The notes: a model not told the origin generated them from the sequence alone. 64,000 nt of DNA from Cellulomonas wangsupingiae (GCF_024508275.1 NZ_CP101989.1:62001-126000); one strand, 5' to 3'. Positions 35,232 to 47,885 are shown, counted from the first letter of the stretch. A program made the numbers and translations.

Positions 35232-37882
35232 GCTCCTCCTTCTCGCGGCGGACCGGCCGCGGCCGCCCGGCGGGCGGACACGGTGGCGACGAGCACGGCC
35301 GCGCCACCCAGGACGAGGCCGAGCCCGACGAGGCCGACGACGAGGACGGGGTCGGCGGTGGCCGTCGTGGACGTGGGGGTGCCGGTGAAGACGCGCAGGT
35401 CGACGACCCGCAGCACGAGCAGCGGCAGTGCGACGGCCACGGCGACGGCCGCGGGCAGCGCCGCCGCGAGCAGCCCCAGCGACTCGCCGACCACGAGGCG
35501 CCGACGCAGCGCCCGGGGCGCCCCGAGACCGGCCAGCACGCTCGCGGCGCGCTCCCGCGGCAGGGCTCCGCCGAGCAGCGCCAGGCCCAGGACGAGCGCG
35601 GCGAGGGCCACCGTGACGACGCCGACGGCACCGAGCGCGGACCGCAGCCCCGCCGTCAGGGCGCCCGCCCGCGCGTCCTGGATCCGGTCCGCCAGTGCGC
35701 TCACGCCGACGCGTCCGTCGAGCACGCCGGTGACGGCGGTGGCGACCGCGTCGGCGTCGGAGCCGGGCTGCAGCCTGACGAGCACGGACTCGACGGCGCC
35801 GGGGTCGCCGGAGGGAGTCGCCCACGTCGTGTCGTCGACGACGGCCCACGCGGTGCCGCTCGCGACGCCGGGCGCCTCGCCGACGACCGAGACGGCCGCC
35901 ACCGGTGCCTCGTCGGGGCCTCGTCCGATCGCGACCTCGACGCCGGCCGCGACATCGGACGACCGTGGCAGGAGCACGCCTGGCGGCGCGTCCCCGTCCG
36001 CGGCCAGGGTGGTCAGCGGGGACCGGACGGCGGACGGCAGGGACTGCTGCACCGCGGACAGCGCGGCGGCGTCGACCACGAGCACGGACACCGCGTCCGT
36101 CCCGTCGCCGGTGCGGAGCGTCGCACGGCCCCCGTCGCGGACGGCGGCGACCGCCCGGACGCCCGGCACGCCGGCGACCGCAGCCACGTCGTCGGAGGTC
36201 AGGGGTGTCCGCCCCGCGACGGTCAGCAGCACGTCGATCCGCAGGTCACCACCCACGCGGCGCGCCGCCCTCTCCGCGGTGCTCGCGTCGACCACCGACA
36301 GCACCGTGGCCATCAGGGCGACCGTGCCGCCGGCCACGACGAGCCCGACGACCGGCACGGCCGCACCCGCGCCGGCGCGGGCGAGCTGCGCGACGACGAG
36401 GAAGGGGCCGAGCCGGCGTCCCCGACGGGCCGGCCGGTCCGCAGGCGCCAGCAGCAGCGGGTGCAGGCGCAGGCCCACGGCAGCGGCGGCCACGCCGAGC
36501 AGCACCGGCAGCGCGACGAGCCCGGGGTCGCCGGCGTCGCGTGACGAGGCGACGAGCCCGGCGGCCGCGCCCGCCGCCAGCACGACGAGCAGCTCCACGA
36601 CCCACCGCCACGGGTGGTGCGCGCGCCGCACGGGAGCGACCTGCCGGCTGCGGCGCCACGCCGCGAACGCCGCCAGGCCGGCGGTCAGGACCGTGAGCAG
36701 CGCGGGCGCGACGAGGTCCGGTACGCGCACCGGCCCCGGCACGAGGTGGATCCCGACGACCGTGCCCAGGACGCCGGCCGGCACGGTGGCGACGAGGGTC
36801 TGCGCCGCGACCAGCATCGGGAGGGCGCGCGCGGACATGCCGCGGGAGCGCAGCAGCACGAGCGCAGCGCCACGGCGCTGCGCGACGAGCACCGAACCGA
36901 GCCACAGCGCCACCCCGGCGGTGCCCAGCGCGCCGGTGGCGACGACGCCGAGCACGGCCGTGACCGCCGTCGCCCGCTGCTGCGCCCCCTCGACGGCCAC
37001 GCTCGTCTCGGACCGCAGGGAGAGCGCCGCGCGGGCACGCTCGAGGTCGGCGACGAGCCGGGCGGGATCGGCGTCGGCGACCGCGGCCGCGCGGACCGGG
37101 ACCCAACGCTGCACGGACAGCACCACGGGTGTCGTCAGCCGAGCCAGGGCGTCGGGGTGCACCAGGCCCGCGGCCTGCGCGGTCCAGCCGCTGTTGTCGC
37201 TGCCGGCGTGCACCGGGGTGAGCAGGGGACTGGTGTGGCCCCACGCGGACGACGCCGGGTCGACCGGCTCGAACGTCCCGCTGAGGCGCGCGACCACCGG
37301 GACGGACGGCTGGAGCGAGGCCCGGGTCTCTCCGACCCGCCACCCGAGCTCCTCGGCGGCGGCCGTGGACAGCATGACCTCGACCTCGGTGGGCGCCGCC
37401 GGAGCGCGCGGGGCACGGCCCTCGACGACGCGGACCCGCGCGTCGGCACGGGGGTCGACGACCGTCGACAGGTTCATCGCCGAGAACGGCGTGTCACGCT
37501 CGCCGAGCTCGATGCCGAACCCGGGGCCGACGACGACGTGCTCGGGCGGTCCGACGACCGACCGCAGCTCGGGACCCAGGCCGTCGACGAGCTCCTCGCC
37601 CTCGGCCGCTGCGGTGGCGAGCACGGCGGCGAGCTCGTCGTGCGTCGGCACGCCCGGCAACCACAACGGTCGGGGGATCGGCGGTGTGAGGTCCCGCGTG
37701 ACGGCGTTGAGTGCGGCGACGGCCTCGACCCGGTCCTGCGCGACGACGTGGTCCACGACGCGCGGCCACGCCGTGAGCAGCGCGGTGACCAGCACCGTCG
37801 TCGCGGCCAGGGCCAGCACCGCCCCGAGGTCGGTCGTGAGCTGGCGGCCCGCCAGGCGGGTGAGCGTCAGCGGGCGGGTCAT
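35228..37882 (-). CDS. FtsX/MacB-like ABC permease
   Basis: An 884-residue permease. A first helix (TDLGAVLALAATTVLVTALL) is followed by a large external domain (about 40-270), three helices (TAVLGVVATGALGTAGVALWL, then LPMLVAAQTLVATVPAGVLG and LVAPALLTVLTAGLAAFAAW), further helices in the middle, a second external region, and a C-terminal FtsX-like three-helix block (ALAALVLGLALLGGALPRER, LAAALPAAVAVAVALPLL). This duplicated arrangement fits the large FtsX-like proteins of actinobacteria. It is coupled by ATGA on both sides to the other permease and the ATPase. The substrate is unknown; relatives extract lipoproteins or peptides or act in signalling. Confidence 0.9.
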   Translation of the reverse strand: MTRPLTLTRLAGRQLTTDLGAVLALAATTVLVTALLTAWPRVVDHVVAQDRVEAVAALNAVTRDLTPPIPRPLWLPGVPTHDELAAVLATAAAEGEELVDGLGPELRSVVGPPEHVVVGPGFGIELGERDTPFSAMNLSTVVDPRADARVRVVEGRAPRAPAAPTEVEVMLSTAAAEELGWRVGETRASLQPSVPVVARLSGTFEPVDPASSAWGHTSPLLTPVHAGSDNSGWTAQAAGLVHPDALARLTTPVVLSVQRWVPVRAAAVADADPARLVADLERARAALSLRSETSVAVEGAQQRATAVTAVLGVVATGALGTAGVALWLGSVLVAQRRGAALVLLRSRGMSARALPMLVAAQTLVATVPAGVLGTVVGIHLVPGPVRVPDLVAPALLTVLTAGLAAFAAWRRSRQVAPVRRAHHPWRWVVELLVVLAAGAAAGLVASSRDAGDPGLVALPVLLGVAAAAVGLRLHPLLLAPADRPARRGRRLGPFLVVAQLARAGAGAAVPVVGLVVAGGTVALMATVLSVVDASTAERAARRVGGDLRIDVLLTVAGRTPLTSDDVAAVAGVPGVRAVAAVRDGGRATLRTGDGTDAVSVLVVDAAALSAVQQSLPSAVRSPLTTLAADGDAPPGVLLPRSSDVAAGVEVAIGRGPDEAPVAAVSVVGEAPGVASGTAWAVVDDTTWATPSGDPGAVESVLVRLQPGSDADAVATAVTGVLDGRVGVSALADRIQDARAGALTAGLRSALGAVGVVTVALAALVLGLALLGGALPRERAASVLAGLGAPRALRRRLVVGESLGLLAAALPAAVAVAVALPLLVLRVVDLRVFTGTPTSTTATADPVLVVGLVGLGLVLGGAAVLVATVSARRAAAAGPPREGGA

Positions 37883-40800
37883 GCGCGCACCCCCGTCGCG
37901 CGTGCCCGCACGCCCACGGCCGACGCGATCAGGACGGCGGCCGCGCCTGCGGCGGTGACGGCGAGCAGCGCCGCGAGAGCGGCGACGTCGACCGCGGACG
38001 CCACGGCGAGCGTGGGGACGTCGGGCGCCGTGCCGCTGGTCGCCCCCACGAGCGTGGCGACGGTCAGCCGCGCGACGGCGGCACCGCCGAGGGCCCCGGC
38101 GACCGCGGCGAGCAGCACCGTGGCGCCGAGCTCGGCGGACCGGGCCCGTGCCTGCCGCGCGGGTGCGACGCCGAGCGCGAGCAGGATGCGCTGCTCCGCG
38201 GACCGGCGCCGGTCCGCCGCCCGGACGGTCACGGCCAGCCCGCCGACCGCCAGCAGCGCCGTGGCGGCGGCCGCGGCAGCGAGCAGCGTGAGCGCAGGTC
38301 GGAGCAGCGGCGCGGGGGGTGGCACGGTGGTCGCGACCGCGCGCGGTGGGGTGCCCAGCGCGTCGACCACCGCCGCGACGAGCGTGTCCGGGGGAGTGGT
38401 GGCGGCGTCGACCCAGACCTCGTGCACGGCGGGCGGGTCGGCGGCACCACCGCGCAGCAGCGCGGCCTCGATCCCGTCGAGGTCGGCCAGCAGCGCGTTC
38501 CGGTGCCCGCTGCCGGGGACCACGGGGACGACGGCCGCGACCGTCACCGGGACGTCCGCACCGGCGACGCGCACGGTCGTCGTCCCACCGGTGCCCAGGT
38601 CGAGCGCGGTCGCCAGGGACGCGCCGAGCGCGACAGGCAGCGGCTCGACGGCACCGGGGGACAGCCGCACGGGTGCGGTCGGGGCGCCGCCGGCCACCCG
38701 TCGGGGCACATCGGCACGTCCCTGCGCCACGTCCAGCGCGACCGGCGGCGCCGCGAGCTGCCAGGCGGTCCAGGGCACGTCCCCGGGCCCGACGGCACCG
38801 TCCCCGGCGTCGGTCGTCACGCGCGTGACCGCGACGCCGTACCCGGCCGTGCCGCGCGGTGCGACGTCGACCGCGAGCACCCGCCACGCACCGTCCCCGG
38901 CCGGCAGCGGAGCGGTCCAGGTGTCGTGCCGCCCGCCCCGCGCCAGCGAGAGCGGTGTGAGCGTCCCCGGGGCCGAGGCGACCCACGCGACGGTCCCGGC
39001 GACCGGTGGCGCGTCGCCACCGGGGTCGCCGGGCGTGGGCGTCACCTCCACGTCCAGGCGGGTCGCGGACGCCGGCAGGAGCAGCCCGTCCGCCGCGGCG
39101 GGTGCGAGTGCGTCGGTGAGCGAGGCGGCGCCCACCACGGGCAGCGCCGCGCGTCCGGCCGGAGGCAGTGCGACCGTGCGCGCCTCGATGGACCCGACGG
39201 CCGTGCGGTCGACGCGGGCGGGCGCGGCGTCGGTCACCCCGGGGACCGTGGCCGCCCGCGCCGCGTGCGCCCCGGCGCCGCCCGGCCCGGGGTCGCGCCC
39301 GAGGTCGAGGCGGATGTCCGCGCCGACCGCGGCGTCCGCACGGTCGCGGGCGTGGGCGTGCCACGATCCCGTGAACGCCGCGGCGACCACGGCCGTCGCG
39401 ACGGTCAGCGCGACGAACGTCGCGGCGGTCGCGTGCGGCAGCGGCCGCCGGGCCACCTGCCGGGCGGCGAGGACCGCGTCGAGCGTGCGCCGCCGGGACG
39501 CCGCGCGCGCGAGCAGCCCGGCGACGGGCCCCGGCAGCGTCGCCGCGACCAGCGCGACGAGCACGAGCGCGAGGGGCAGCGCCCCGGCCGCGAGCGGGTC
39601 CAGCACGGCCCGCCCGGCAGCGTCGACGCGCACGGGCGACCCGCGGTCGGTCAGCCGCCAGACGGCGAGGGCCGTCACACCCGCGAGCAGGGTGAGCGCT
39701 CCGGCCGCGAGCGAGCCGGGGACCGCGCGACGACGCGTCTCGGCGCGACCGTCGGCCGTGCCCTGCCACGCCGCCGCGGCGAGCGTCGTCGTGCCCACGA
39801 CGACGACGGTGAGCGCCCCGCCCGTGACGACGGCGCCGGGCGCGCTGCCGCCCGCCGTGGCCGTGACGAGCGTCCCCCCGACGACCGCGCCGAGACCTGC
39901 TCCGAGACCCGTGACCAGCGCACCCTCGATCGCCGACGTGCCGACGACGGCCGCACGCGTCGTGCCGCGCGAGCGCACCAGCACGGTCTCGGGGCGGCGG
40001 GCGTCGACGAGCATGCGCGCCGCCTGCCCGAACGTGAGGACCACGACGAGCATCGTGAGCGCCGCCGCCGGCACCGACATGCCCCGGGCTGCCGTCAGGG
40101 CGGCGTCCGTGCTAGCGAGCAGCCCGCCCAGGCCACCGGTCGCCGTGACGCCGAGGACCATGACGTCGTCGTCCTCGTGGAGCACGGCCCTCGTGCCCTC
40201 GAGCGCGGCCCGCAGGGGTGCCAGGTCCGCCGGGCGCACCCGGTCGAGGTCGGGGACCACGGTCCAGTGCACCCGGACCCGCTGCGGGGCGTCGCCCAGA
40301 GCCGACTCGGCCACCAGCACGGGGTGCGCCACGGGGTCGGCGTCGCCCTCCGCCTCGTCGAACCACTCCGGGGCGCGCGCGTCGGCCGGCTCGTACACGG
40401 CGGCGACCACGAAGGGGCGCGCGTCGTCGCCCGCACCGAGCGTGAGCGCGTCCCCGACCGCCAGGCCGGCGGACGACGCGAGGTCGACCGGGATCGCGAC
40501 ACCGTCGGGGGCGTCCGTGGGCCACGTCCCCGCCGACGTGACGACGAGGGTGGGGTCCAGCGCGCCGATGGTGGCCTCGAGCGCGCCGTCGGCGTCGTCG
40601 CCCGCACCGCTCGCCGGCGACGGGTCACCGTCCGCCGCCGTCGCGCCCGGCACGAGCGGGAGCGGCTCGGACCGCGCCGACCGGTGGACGTCGACCGGCT
40701 GGTGACCCAGGCGCTGGGCGAGGATCCGCCGCGCCGCCGCGTCCTGCTCGTCGGGCGCACCGGAGAGCGTCGTCGTGAACCGTGCGGCGGCCGACGTCGC

Positions 40801-40965
40801 GGGAGCCTCGCGCAGCGCAGTCACGAGCCCGGACCGTGCCGCGACGTCGAGGTGCCCGACGATCGCGACGACGACGGCGCACGCCAACGCCGCGAGCACG
40901 CCGGCCAGCGCGAGCAGCCCGCCCTGCGCCCTCGCGCGTCGGGTCAGCAGACCGCCGGTGCGCAT
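37879..40965 (-). CDS. large FtsX-like ABC permease
   Basis: A 1028-residue permease and the first gene of the operon. It begins with RRARAQGGLLALAGVLAALACAVVVAI, then an external domain of about 240 residues (ARRILAQRLGHQPVDVHR), helices around 290-520 (VPAAALTMLVVVLTFGQAA, VVVVGTTTLAAAAWQG, ALPLALVLVALVAATLPG), a second external domain, and a terminal FtsX block (ALTLLAAAAAATALLAVGGL, ELGATVLLAAVAGALGGAAV, LAALLAVTAAGAAAVLIASA). The ATG at 40965 opens the operon. Its upstream gap of 460 bp is shared with the divergent gcv riboswitch region. It probably forms a heterodimer with the second permease. Confidence 0.9.
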   Translation of the reverse strand: MRTGGLLTRRARAQGGLLALAGVLAALACAVVVAIVGHLDVAARSGLVTALREAPATSAAARFTTTLSGAPDEQDAAARRILAQRLGHQPVDVHRSARSEPLPLVPGATAADGDPSPASGAGDDADGALEATIGALDPTLVVTSAGTWPTDAPDGVAIPVDLASSAGLAVGDALTLGAGDDARPFVVAAVYEPADARAPEWFDEAEGDADPVAHPVLVAESALGDAPQRVRVHWTVVPDLDRVRPADLAPLRAALEGTRAVLHEDDDVMVLGVTATGGLGGLLASTDAALTAARGMSVPAAALTMLVVVLTFGQAARMLVDARRPETVLVRSRGTTRAAVVGTSAIEGALVTGLGAGLGAVVGGTLVTATAGGSAPGAVVTGGALTVVVVGTTTLAAAAWQGTADGRAETRRRAVPGSLAAGALTLLAGVTALAVWRLTDRGSPVRVDAAGRAVLDPLAAGALPLALVLVALVAATLPGPVAGLLARAASRRRTLDAVLAARQVARRPLPHATAATFVALTVATAVVAAAFTGSWHAHARDRADAAVGADIRLDLGRDPGPGGAGAHAARAATVPGVTDAAPARVDRTAVGSIEARTVALPPAGRAALPVVGAASLTDALAPAAADGLLLPASATRLDVEVTPTPGDPGGDAPPVAGTVAWVASAPGTLTPLSLARGGRHDTWTAPLPAGDGAWRVLAVDVAPRGTAGYGVAVTRVTTDAGDGAVGPGDVPWTAWQLAAPPVALDVAQGRADVPRRVAGGAPTAPVRLSPGAVEPLPVALGASLATALDLGTGGTTTVRVAGADVPVTVAAVVPVVPGSGHRNALLADLDGIEAALLRGGAADPPAVHEVWVDAATTPPDTLVAAVVDALGTPPRAVATTVPPPAPLLRPALTLLAAAAAATALLAVGGLAVTVRAADRRRSAEQRILLALGVAPARQARARSAELGATVLLAAVAGALGGAAVARLTVATLVGATSGTAPDVPTLAVASAVDVAALAALLAVTAAGAAAVLIASAVGVRARATGVRA

Positions 40966-41117
40966 CGCCGGAGGCTATCCGCGTCCGCGCCCCCCGCAGA
41001 AGGTGTTCGCGGGCACGATCTGCGCGGACCTTCCCGGCGCGGGCCGGGTCGCGGGGCTCATGCTCCCGGCCGGACCGGTGCCGTACGCTGGCCGCACAAC
41101 TCAACACGCTGCTCGAA

Positions 41118-41376
41118 CCGCGGCGGGAGAGCTCCCGCAGACCCCGACAGGGGCGTCGCGGGGCGCCGAAGGAGCAACCCTCCCCGGGAATCTCTCAGGC
41201 ACCCGTACCGCCGTGGCCAGGCAACTCTGGAAAGCGGCGCCGGCCAGGTCCGGTGCCCACCGACGGTGCAAGCCGGCGCGCCCCGGAGCCACGTCCCGGC
41301 GGGACGCGCTCACGGCGGACCGGCAAAACTCTCAGGTCACCCCGTACGGGGTGGATGACAGAGCGGGGAGCCCCTG
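41118..41376 (+). promoter_or_regulatory. tandem glycine riboswitch upstream of gcvP
   Basis: Two aptamers lie head to tail. The first (about 41121-41243) contains GCGGGAGAG...CGCCGAAGGAGCAA...AATCTCTCAGGCA, and its end CAACTCTGGAAAGC is the linker. The second (about 41243-41376) contains CGGTGCAAGCCGG and AAAACTCTCAGGTCA, then GATGACAGAGCGGGGAG. These are the landmarks of the gcvT-type glycine riboswitch, which binds glycine cooperatively and turns on glycine cleavage. The gap 40966-41427 holds nothing else that I recognise, although TACGCT at 41084-41089 could be the -10. Confidence 0.93.
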
Positions 41377-41427
41377 CCCGTCCCGGCGCGTGGACCACCA
41401 CGCCCGGACGACCCTGTGGAGCAGCCC

Positions 41428-44390
<2,963 letters not shown>

Positions 44391-44394
<4 letters not shown>

Positions 44395-45614
44395 CCGCCG
44401 CCGGCACGCCCGACGCCACCGCCCCCGCGACCGGAGACCCGATGACCGAGCTGCGCTCACCGCTGCACGACGAGCACGTCGCCCTCGGCGCCGTGCTCAC
44501 GTCCTTCGCGGGGTGGCAGATGCCGCTGCGCTACACGTCCGACCTCGCCGAGCACACGGCGGTCCGCACGGCCGCCGGGCTGTTCGACCTGTCGCACATG
44601 GGCGAGATCGAGGTGCGTGGCCCCGGTGCGGGCGCGTTCCTGGACCGTGCGCTCGTCGGCGACCTGTCGGGCCTGCGCGTGCTGGGCGCCCGCTACACGA
44701 TGGTCGTCCAGCCGGACGGCGGCGTCATCGACGACCTGGTCGTCTACCGCACGGGCGACGACGTCTACCTGGTCGTCGCGAACGCCTCGAACCACGACGT
44801 CGTCCTCCACGAGCTGCGCGAGCGCGCGGACGCCGTCCGCGGCGAGGTCGGCGACGTGGACGTCGTCGACCGCTCGGCCGCGACCGCGCTCGTCGCGGTG
44901 CAGGGGCCGCACGCCCTCGCCGTCGTCGAGGCGCTGGACGCCCTGGTGCCGGACCCGGCCGCGCCCGCGGACGTCACGCCGGCGACCCTGCGGTACTACG
45001 CCTGCCTGCCGATGCGGTTCGAGGGCGGACCCGTGCTCGTCGCCCGCACCGGGTACACCGGGGAGGACGGGTTCGAGTTCTTCGTCGACGCCGCCGCCGC
45101 ACCCGCGCTGTGGCGCGCGCTGCTGACCGCGGGCGCCGCCCACGGCATCGCGCCGGCGGGCCTCTCGGCACGCGACTCCCTGCGCCTCGAGGCGGGCATG
45201 CCGCTGTACGGCAACGAGCTCGACCGGACCACGACGCCGCACGACGCCGGCCTGGGACGCGTCGTCAAGCTGGGCAAGGTCGACGCCGACGGCCGGCCGC
45301 TGCCGTTCGTGGGCCGCGACGCGCTCGCGGCGCGCGCGCAGTCGGCACCCGCGCGCGTGCTCGTGGGGCTGCAGGGGCTGGGGCGGCGCGCCGCCCGGCA
45401 CGGGTACGACGTCGTCGCGTCGACCGCGCCCGACGCCCCGGTGGTCGGGACGGTCACCTCCGGCGCCCCGTCGCCGACGCTCGGCCACCCGGTCGCGATG
45501 GCGTACGTGACCCCCGAGGTGAGCGCCGAGGGCCGGGAGCTCGCGGTCGACGTGCGCGGACGGCGCGAACCCGTGCGCGTCGTGCCCCTTCCCTTCTACC
45601 GTCGACCTCGGTGA
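44391..45614 (+). CDS. gcvT: aminomethyltransferase, T protein of glycine cleavage
   Basis: A 407-residue tetrahydrofolate-dependent enzyme that releases ammonia and forms methylene-THF from the GcvH-bound intermediate. It shows the family motifs [80 protein letters not shown] and [14 protein letters not shown]. About 20 extra N-terminal residues precede [12 protein letters not shown], so translation may start at the ATG of that segment (44442) as well as at 44391. It is coupled to gcvP by a 4-base overlap and followed by gcvH after 47 bases. Confidence 0.96.
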
Positions 45615-45661
45615 CGGCAACCCCGCCCCGCGACCCTCAGCCCGACCCGACAGGAGCACCC

Positions 45662-46033
45662 ATGGCCACCGACCTGCCCACGACGTTGCAGTACACCGCC
45701 GAGCACGAGTGGGTCGACGAGGGGTCGCCCGCCACGGTCGGCATCACCGCCGTCGCGGCCGACGCGCTGGGGGACATCGTCTTCGTCGAGCTGCCCGCCG
45801 TGGGCGACGAGGTCGAGGCCGGCGCCGTGATCGGTGAGATCGAGTCGACCAAGTCCGTCTCGGAGCTGTTCTGCCCGGTCTCGGGCACCGTCGTCGAGGT
45901 CAACCAGTCGGTCGTCGACGACCCGTCTCTGGTCAACACCGACCCGTACGGCGAGGGGTGGCTGCTGCGCATCGAGGTCGTGTCCACCGGCGCTCTGCTC
46001 TCCGCGCAGCAGTACGGGGCCCTCAACCCTTGA
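45662..46033 (+). CDS. gcvH: glycine cleavage H protein
   Basis: A 123-residue lipoyl-carrier protein. The lipoylated lysine lies in [18 protein letters not shown] (Lys at about residue 61), and the flanking [27 protein letters not shown] and GWLLRIEV complete the fold. The ATG at 45662 follows AGGAG. It ends the gcvP-gcvT-gcvH operon that the glycine riboswitch controls. No lipoate ligase gene is in the window. Confidence 0.97.
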   Translation: MATDLPTTLQYTAEHEWVDEGSPATVGITAVAADALGDIVFVELPAVGDEVEAGAVIGEIESTKSVSELFCPVSGTVVEVNQSVVDDPSLVNTDPYGEGWLLRIEVVSTGALLSAQQYGALNP

Positions 46034-46350
46034 GCCGTACGGGTGGGTGACAGCACCCAGGATTCACCCGTCAGGCGCAATTTCTGGACGATCGTCCATG
46101 CGTAAGGGTGCTTGCTCGAACGGGTGACATGGCGCACAGTGAAACGGACGCAACCTCCGCCGTCGGATGTATCAGGCGGTCAGGTGAGACGTCATGACAG
46201 GTGCAGCTATCGGCACCGCGGGGGGGATCTCACGGTGATTCAGAGAAATCGGCGAAAGTCGCGTCATAGCGACGTGTCGCGCCGCTCTCATCCGGTACGC
46301 AGCCCATGCGGGGCCGGAGAGTCCGGGACCGCCGCCCACCGGAGGACATC
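46034..46350 (+). promoter_or_regulatory. AT-richer intergenic region with a perfect 14-bp palindrome
   Basis: This 317-bp gap between gcvH and the LuxR-type gene is lower in GC than its surroundings. TGGACGATCGTCCA (46085-46098) is a perfect palindrome and a good candidate operator. Short open frames occur but none has a convincing ribosome site. A promoter for the LuxR-type gene is expected here but no clear -35/-10 pair was found. Confidence 0.5.
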
Positions 46351-46587
46351 ATGACCATGCTGGACACGAGCGCGACCATGCAGACCATGGGCGCGCACTC
46401 GCTCACCCGCCGCGAACGGGTCGTGCTGGGCGAGCTCGCCGAGGACGTGACCCTCGAGGAGATCGCCACCCGGCTGTTCGTCACGCGCAACACCGTCAAG
46501 TCGCAGGTGCGCAGCGTCTACCGCAAGATCGGCGTCTCCACGCGCGCCGAGGCCGTCGCGTGGGCCGAGTCCCACGGCATCCGCTGA
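46351..46587 (+). CDS. LuxR-type helix-turn-helix solo regulator
   Basis: A 78-residue protein made almost only of a LuxR/NarL DNA-binding domain: SLTRRERVVLGELAEDVTLE, then EIATRLFVTRNTVKSQVRSV and YRKIGVSTRAEAVAWAESHG. It lacks a receiver or ligand domain, which is unusual but known in actinobacteria. The ATG at 46351 follows GGAGG at 7 bases. Upstream is a 317-bp AT-richer region with a perfect palindrome that could be its own operator. Confidence 0.9.
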   Translation: MTMLDTSATMQTMGAHSLTRRERVVLGELAEDVTLEEIATRLFVTRNTVKSQVRSVYRKIGVSTRAEAVAWAESHGIR

Positions 46588-46747
46588 CCTCCGACGTGCC
46601 GCGGTGGCCGGGTGGGAGCCCCCGCGCCGCACACCACGCCAGCTCGTGCTCGTCCGCCCGGCCGGACCTCCCCGGCCGCGCGAGCGGACGTCCGACCGCG
46701 CACACCGTCGTGACCCGGCCGTGACCCGTGACTGGCAGACTCGTGGC

Positions 46748-47203
46748 ATGACCCCTGTGCTCGTCGTGGCGGCCGCCGTCGTCGACGACCTCGACGACCC
46801 GCGGCTCCTGCTCGCCGCCCGGCGCGCCACCCCGGCGAGCCTCGCCGGGCGCTGGGAGTTCCCCGGCGGCAAGGTCGAGGCGGGCGAGACCCCCGAGGAC
46901 GCGTTGCACCGCGAGCTCCGCGAGGAGCTGGGCGTGCGCGTCGGCCTCGGCGTGGAGCTCCTGGGTCCCGACGACGGAGCCTGGCGGCTCTCCGACCAGT
47001 ACGTCATGCGGCTGTGGTTCGCCGAGGTCGTCGAGGGTGAGCCCGAGCCGCTCGTCGAGCACGACCAGCTGCGCTGGTTGCCCGACGGCCAGTGGCTCGA
47101 CGTGCCGTGGCTCGACGCCGACGTGCGCATCGTCGAGGGCCTGGCCACCTTCGTCGCCGGCTTCGGCAAGGACCGGTCGGGCCCGGTGGAGCGCACGGCC
47201 TGA
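46748..47203 (+). CDS. MutT-like Nudix hydrolase
   Basis: A 151-residue Nudix protein. The Nudix box GKVEAGETPEDALHRELREE plus LGV (about residues 41-63) has the catalytic Glu residues in place. The front strand VVAAAVVDDLDDPRLLLAARR and GRWEFPGGK fit the 8-oxo-dGTPase group, as does the later LRWLPDGQWLDVPWLDAD segment. MutT-type enzymes clean oxidised nucleotides from the pool. The ATG at 46748 begins the conserved strand; a longer reading has no support. It is followed by a small hairpin and then the CIRCE-controlled hsp20. Confidence 0.93.
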   Translation: MTPVLVVAAAVVDDLDDPRLLLAARRATPASLAGRWEFPGGKVEAGETPEDALHRELREELGVRVGLGVELLGPDDGAWRLSDQYVMRLWFAEVVEGEPEPLVEHDQLRWLPDGQWLDVPWLDADVRIVEGLATFVAGFGKDRSGPVERTA

Positions 47204-47240
47204 GGGCCGCCGCGGACCCTTCGCGCGGACGGCGGCTGTG

Positions 47241-47259
47241 CGTTCGCTGTGAGCGAACG
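47241..47259 (+). terminator. hairpin after the Nudix gene
   Basis: CGTTCGC-TGTGA-GCGAACG is a 7-bp perfect stem with a 5-base loop, 37 bp after the stop. It may end the Nudix transcript or be an additional binding site upstream of CIRCE. Confidence 0.4.
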
Positions 47260-47274
47260 GGACCTCCAGACCTG

Positions 47275-47301
47275 TTGGCACTCTGGGACGCCGAGTGCTA
47301 A
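47275..47301. promoter_or_regulatory. CIRCE element (HrcA operator)
   Basis: TTGGCACTC-N9-GAGTGCTAA differs at a single base from the consensus TTAGCACTC-N9-GAGTGCTAA. Its left half also serves as a -35-like TTGGCA, so HrcA would block the promoter of the hsp20 gene at normal temperature. CIRCE elements usually precede groEL; this one is an additional site. Confidence 0.93.
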
Positions 47302-47389
47302 TCCTTGACGTGTAGCCAGCCGGTGGCCGAGCCGCCGGGAGCACCGGGGACCCGGGGGGTCCGGGCCCCACGTCGAGGAGGTGAGGGGA

Positions 47390-47824
47390 GTGGCTACTCG
47401 TTTCGACCCGTTCCAGGAGATGGACCGCGTGCTCGCGCAGGTCCTCGCGTCCGACCGCGCGTCCGCGACCATGCCCATGGACCTGTACCGCGACGGGGAC
47501 CACTACGTCCTGCACGTCGACCTGCCGGGCGCGGACCCGGGGACCATCGACGTCAGCGTGGACGACCGCACGCTGACCATCCGCGCCGAGCGCAGCGCCC
47601 CCACGGAGCACGACGTGCAGTGGCTCGCCAAGGAGCGCCCCGTCGGGACCTACGCCCGCCAGCTCACCGTCGGCCGCGGCCTGGCGCTCGACAAGATCAC
47701 CGCGAACTACGCCGACGGCGTGCTGACGCTCACCGTCCCGGTGGCCGAGGAGGCCAGGCCGCGCCGCGTCGAGATCCAGCACGGCGCGTCGGCGACGTCC
47801 ATCGAGGCGCCCACCGCCGGCTGA
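47390..47824 (+). CDS. small heat-shock protein (Hsp20/alpha-crystallin family)
   Basis: A 144-residue chaperone that prevents aggregation of unfolded proteins. The alpha-crystallin domain spans about residues 30-125 (DLYRDGDHYVLHVDLPGADP, IDVSVDDRTLTIRAERS, then ITANYADGVLTLTVPVAEEA), with the VLTLTVPV strand. The IxI motif at the end is weak (VEIQHGAS). GTG 47390 is 8 bases after AGGAGG. The CIRCE element 90 bp upstream shows regulation by HrcA and heat. It is followed by a long hairpin terminator. Confidence 0.95.
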   Translation: MATRFDPFQEMDRVLAQVLASDRASATMPMDLYRDGDHYVLHVDLPGADPGTIDVSVDDRTLTIRAERSAPTEHDVQWLAKERPVGTYARQLTVGRGLALDKITANYADGVLTLTVPVAEEARPRRVEIQHGASATSIEAPTAG

Positions 47825-47834
47825 CGCACGGACC

Positions 47835-47877
47835 CAGGGCTGGATCGCCCTCTCTACGAGAGGACGATCCAGCCCTG
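47835..47877 (+). terminator. long hairpin terminator after hsp20
   Basis: CAGGGCTGGATCG (47835-47847) pairs perfectly with 47865-47877, and an inner CCTCTC/GAGAGG stem with a TAC loop follows. The right arm also resembles one unit of the 32-bp repeat array that starts just after it, so the terminator and the array appear related. Confidence 0.7.
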
Positions 47878-47885
47878 CCTCACCG

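Noticed and set aside
46126-46354. Small open frame upstream of the LuxR-type gene
   Set aside because: Low-complexity, no ribosome-binding site and it runs into the leader of the regulator gene.
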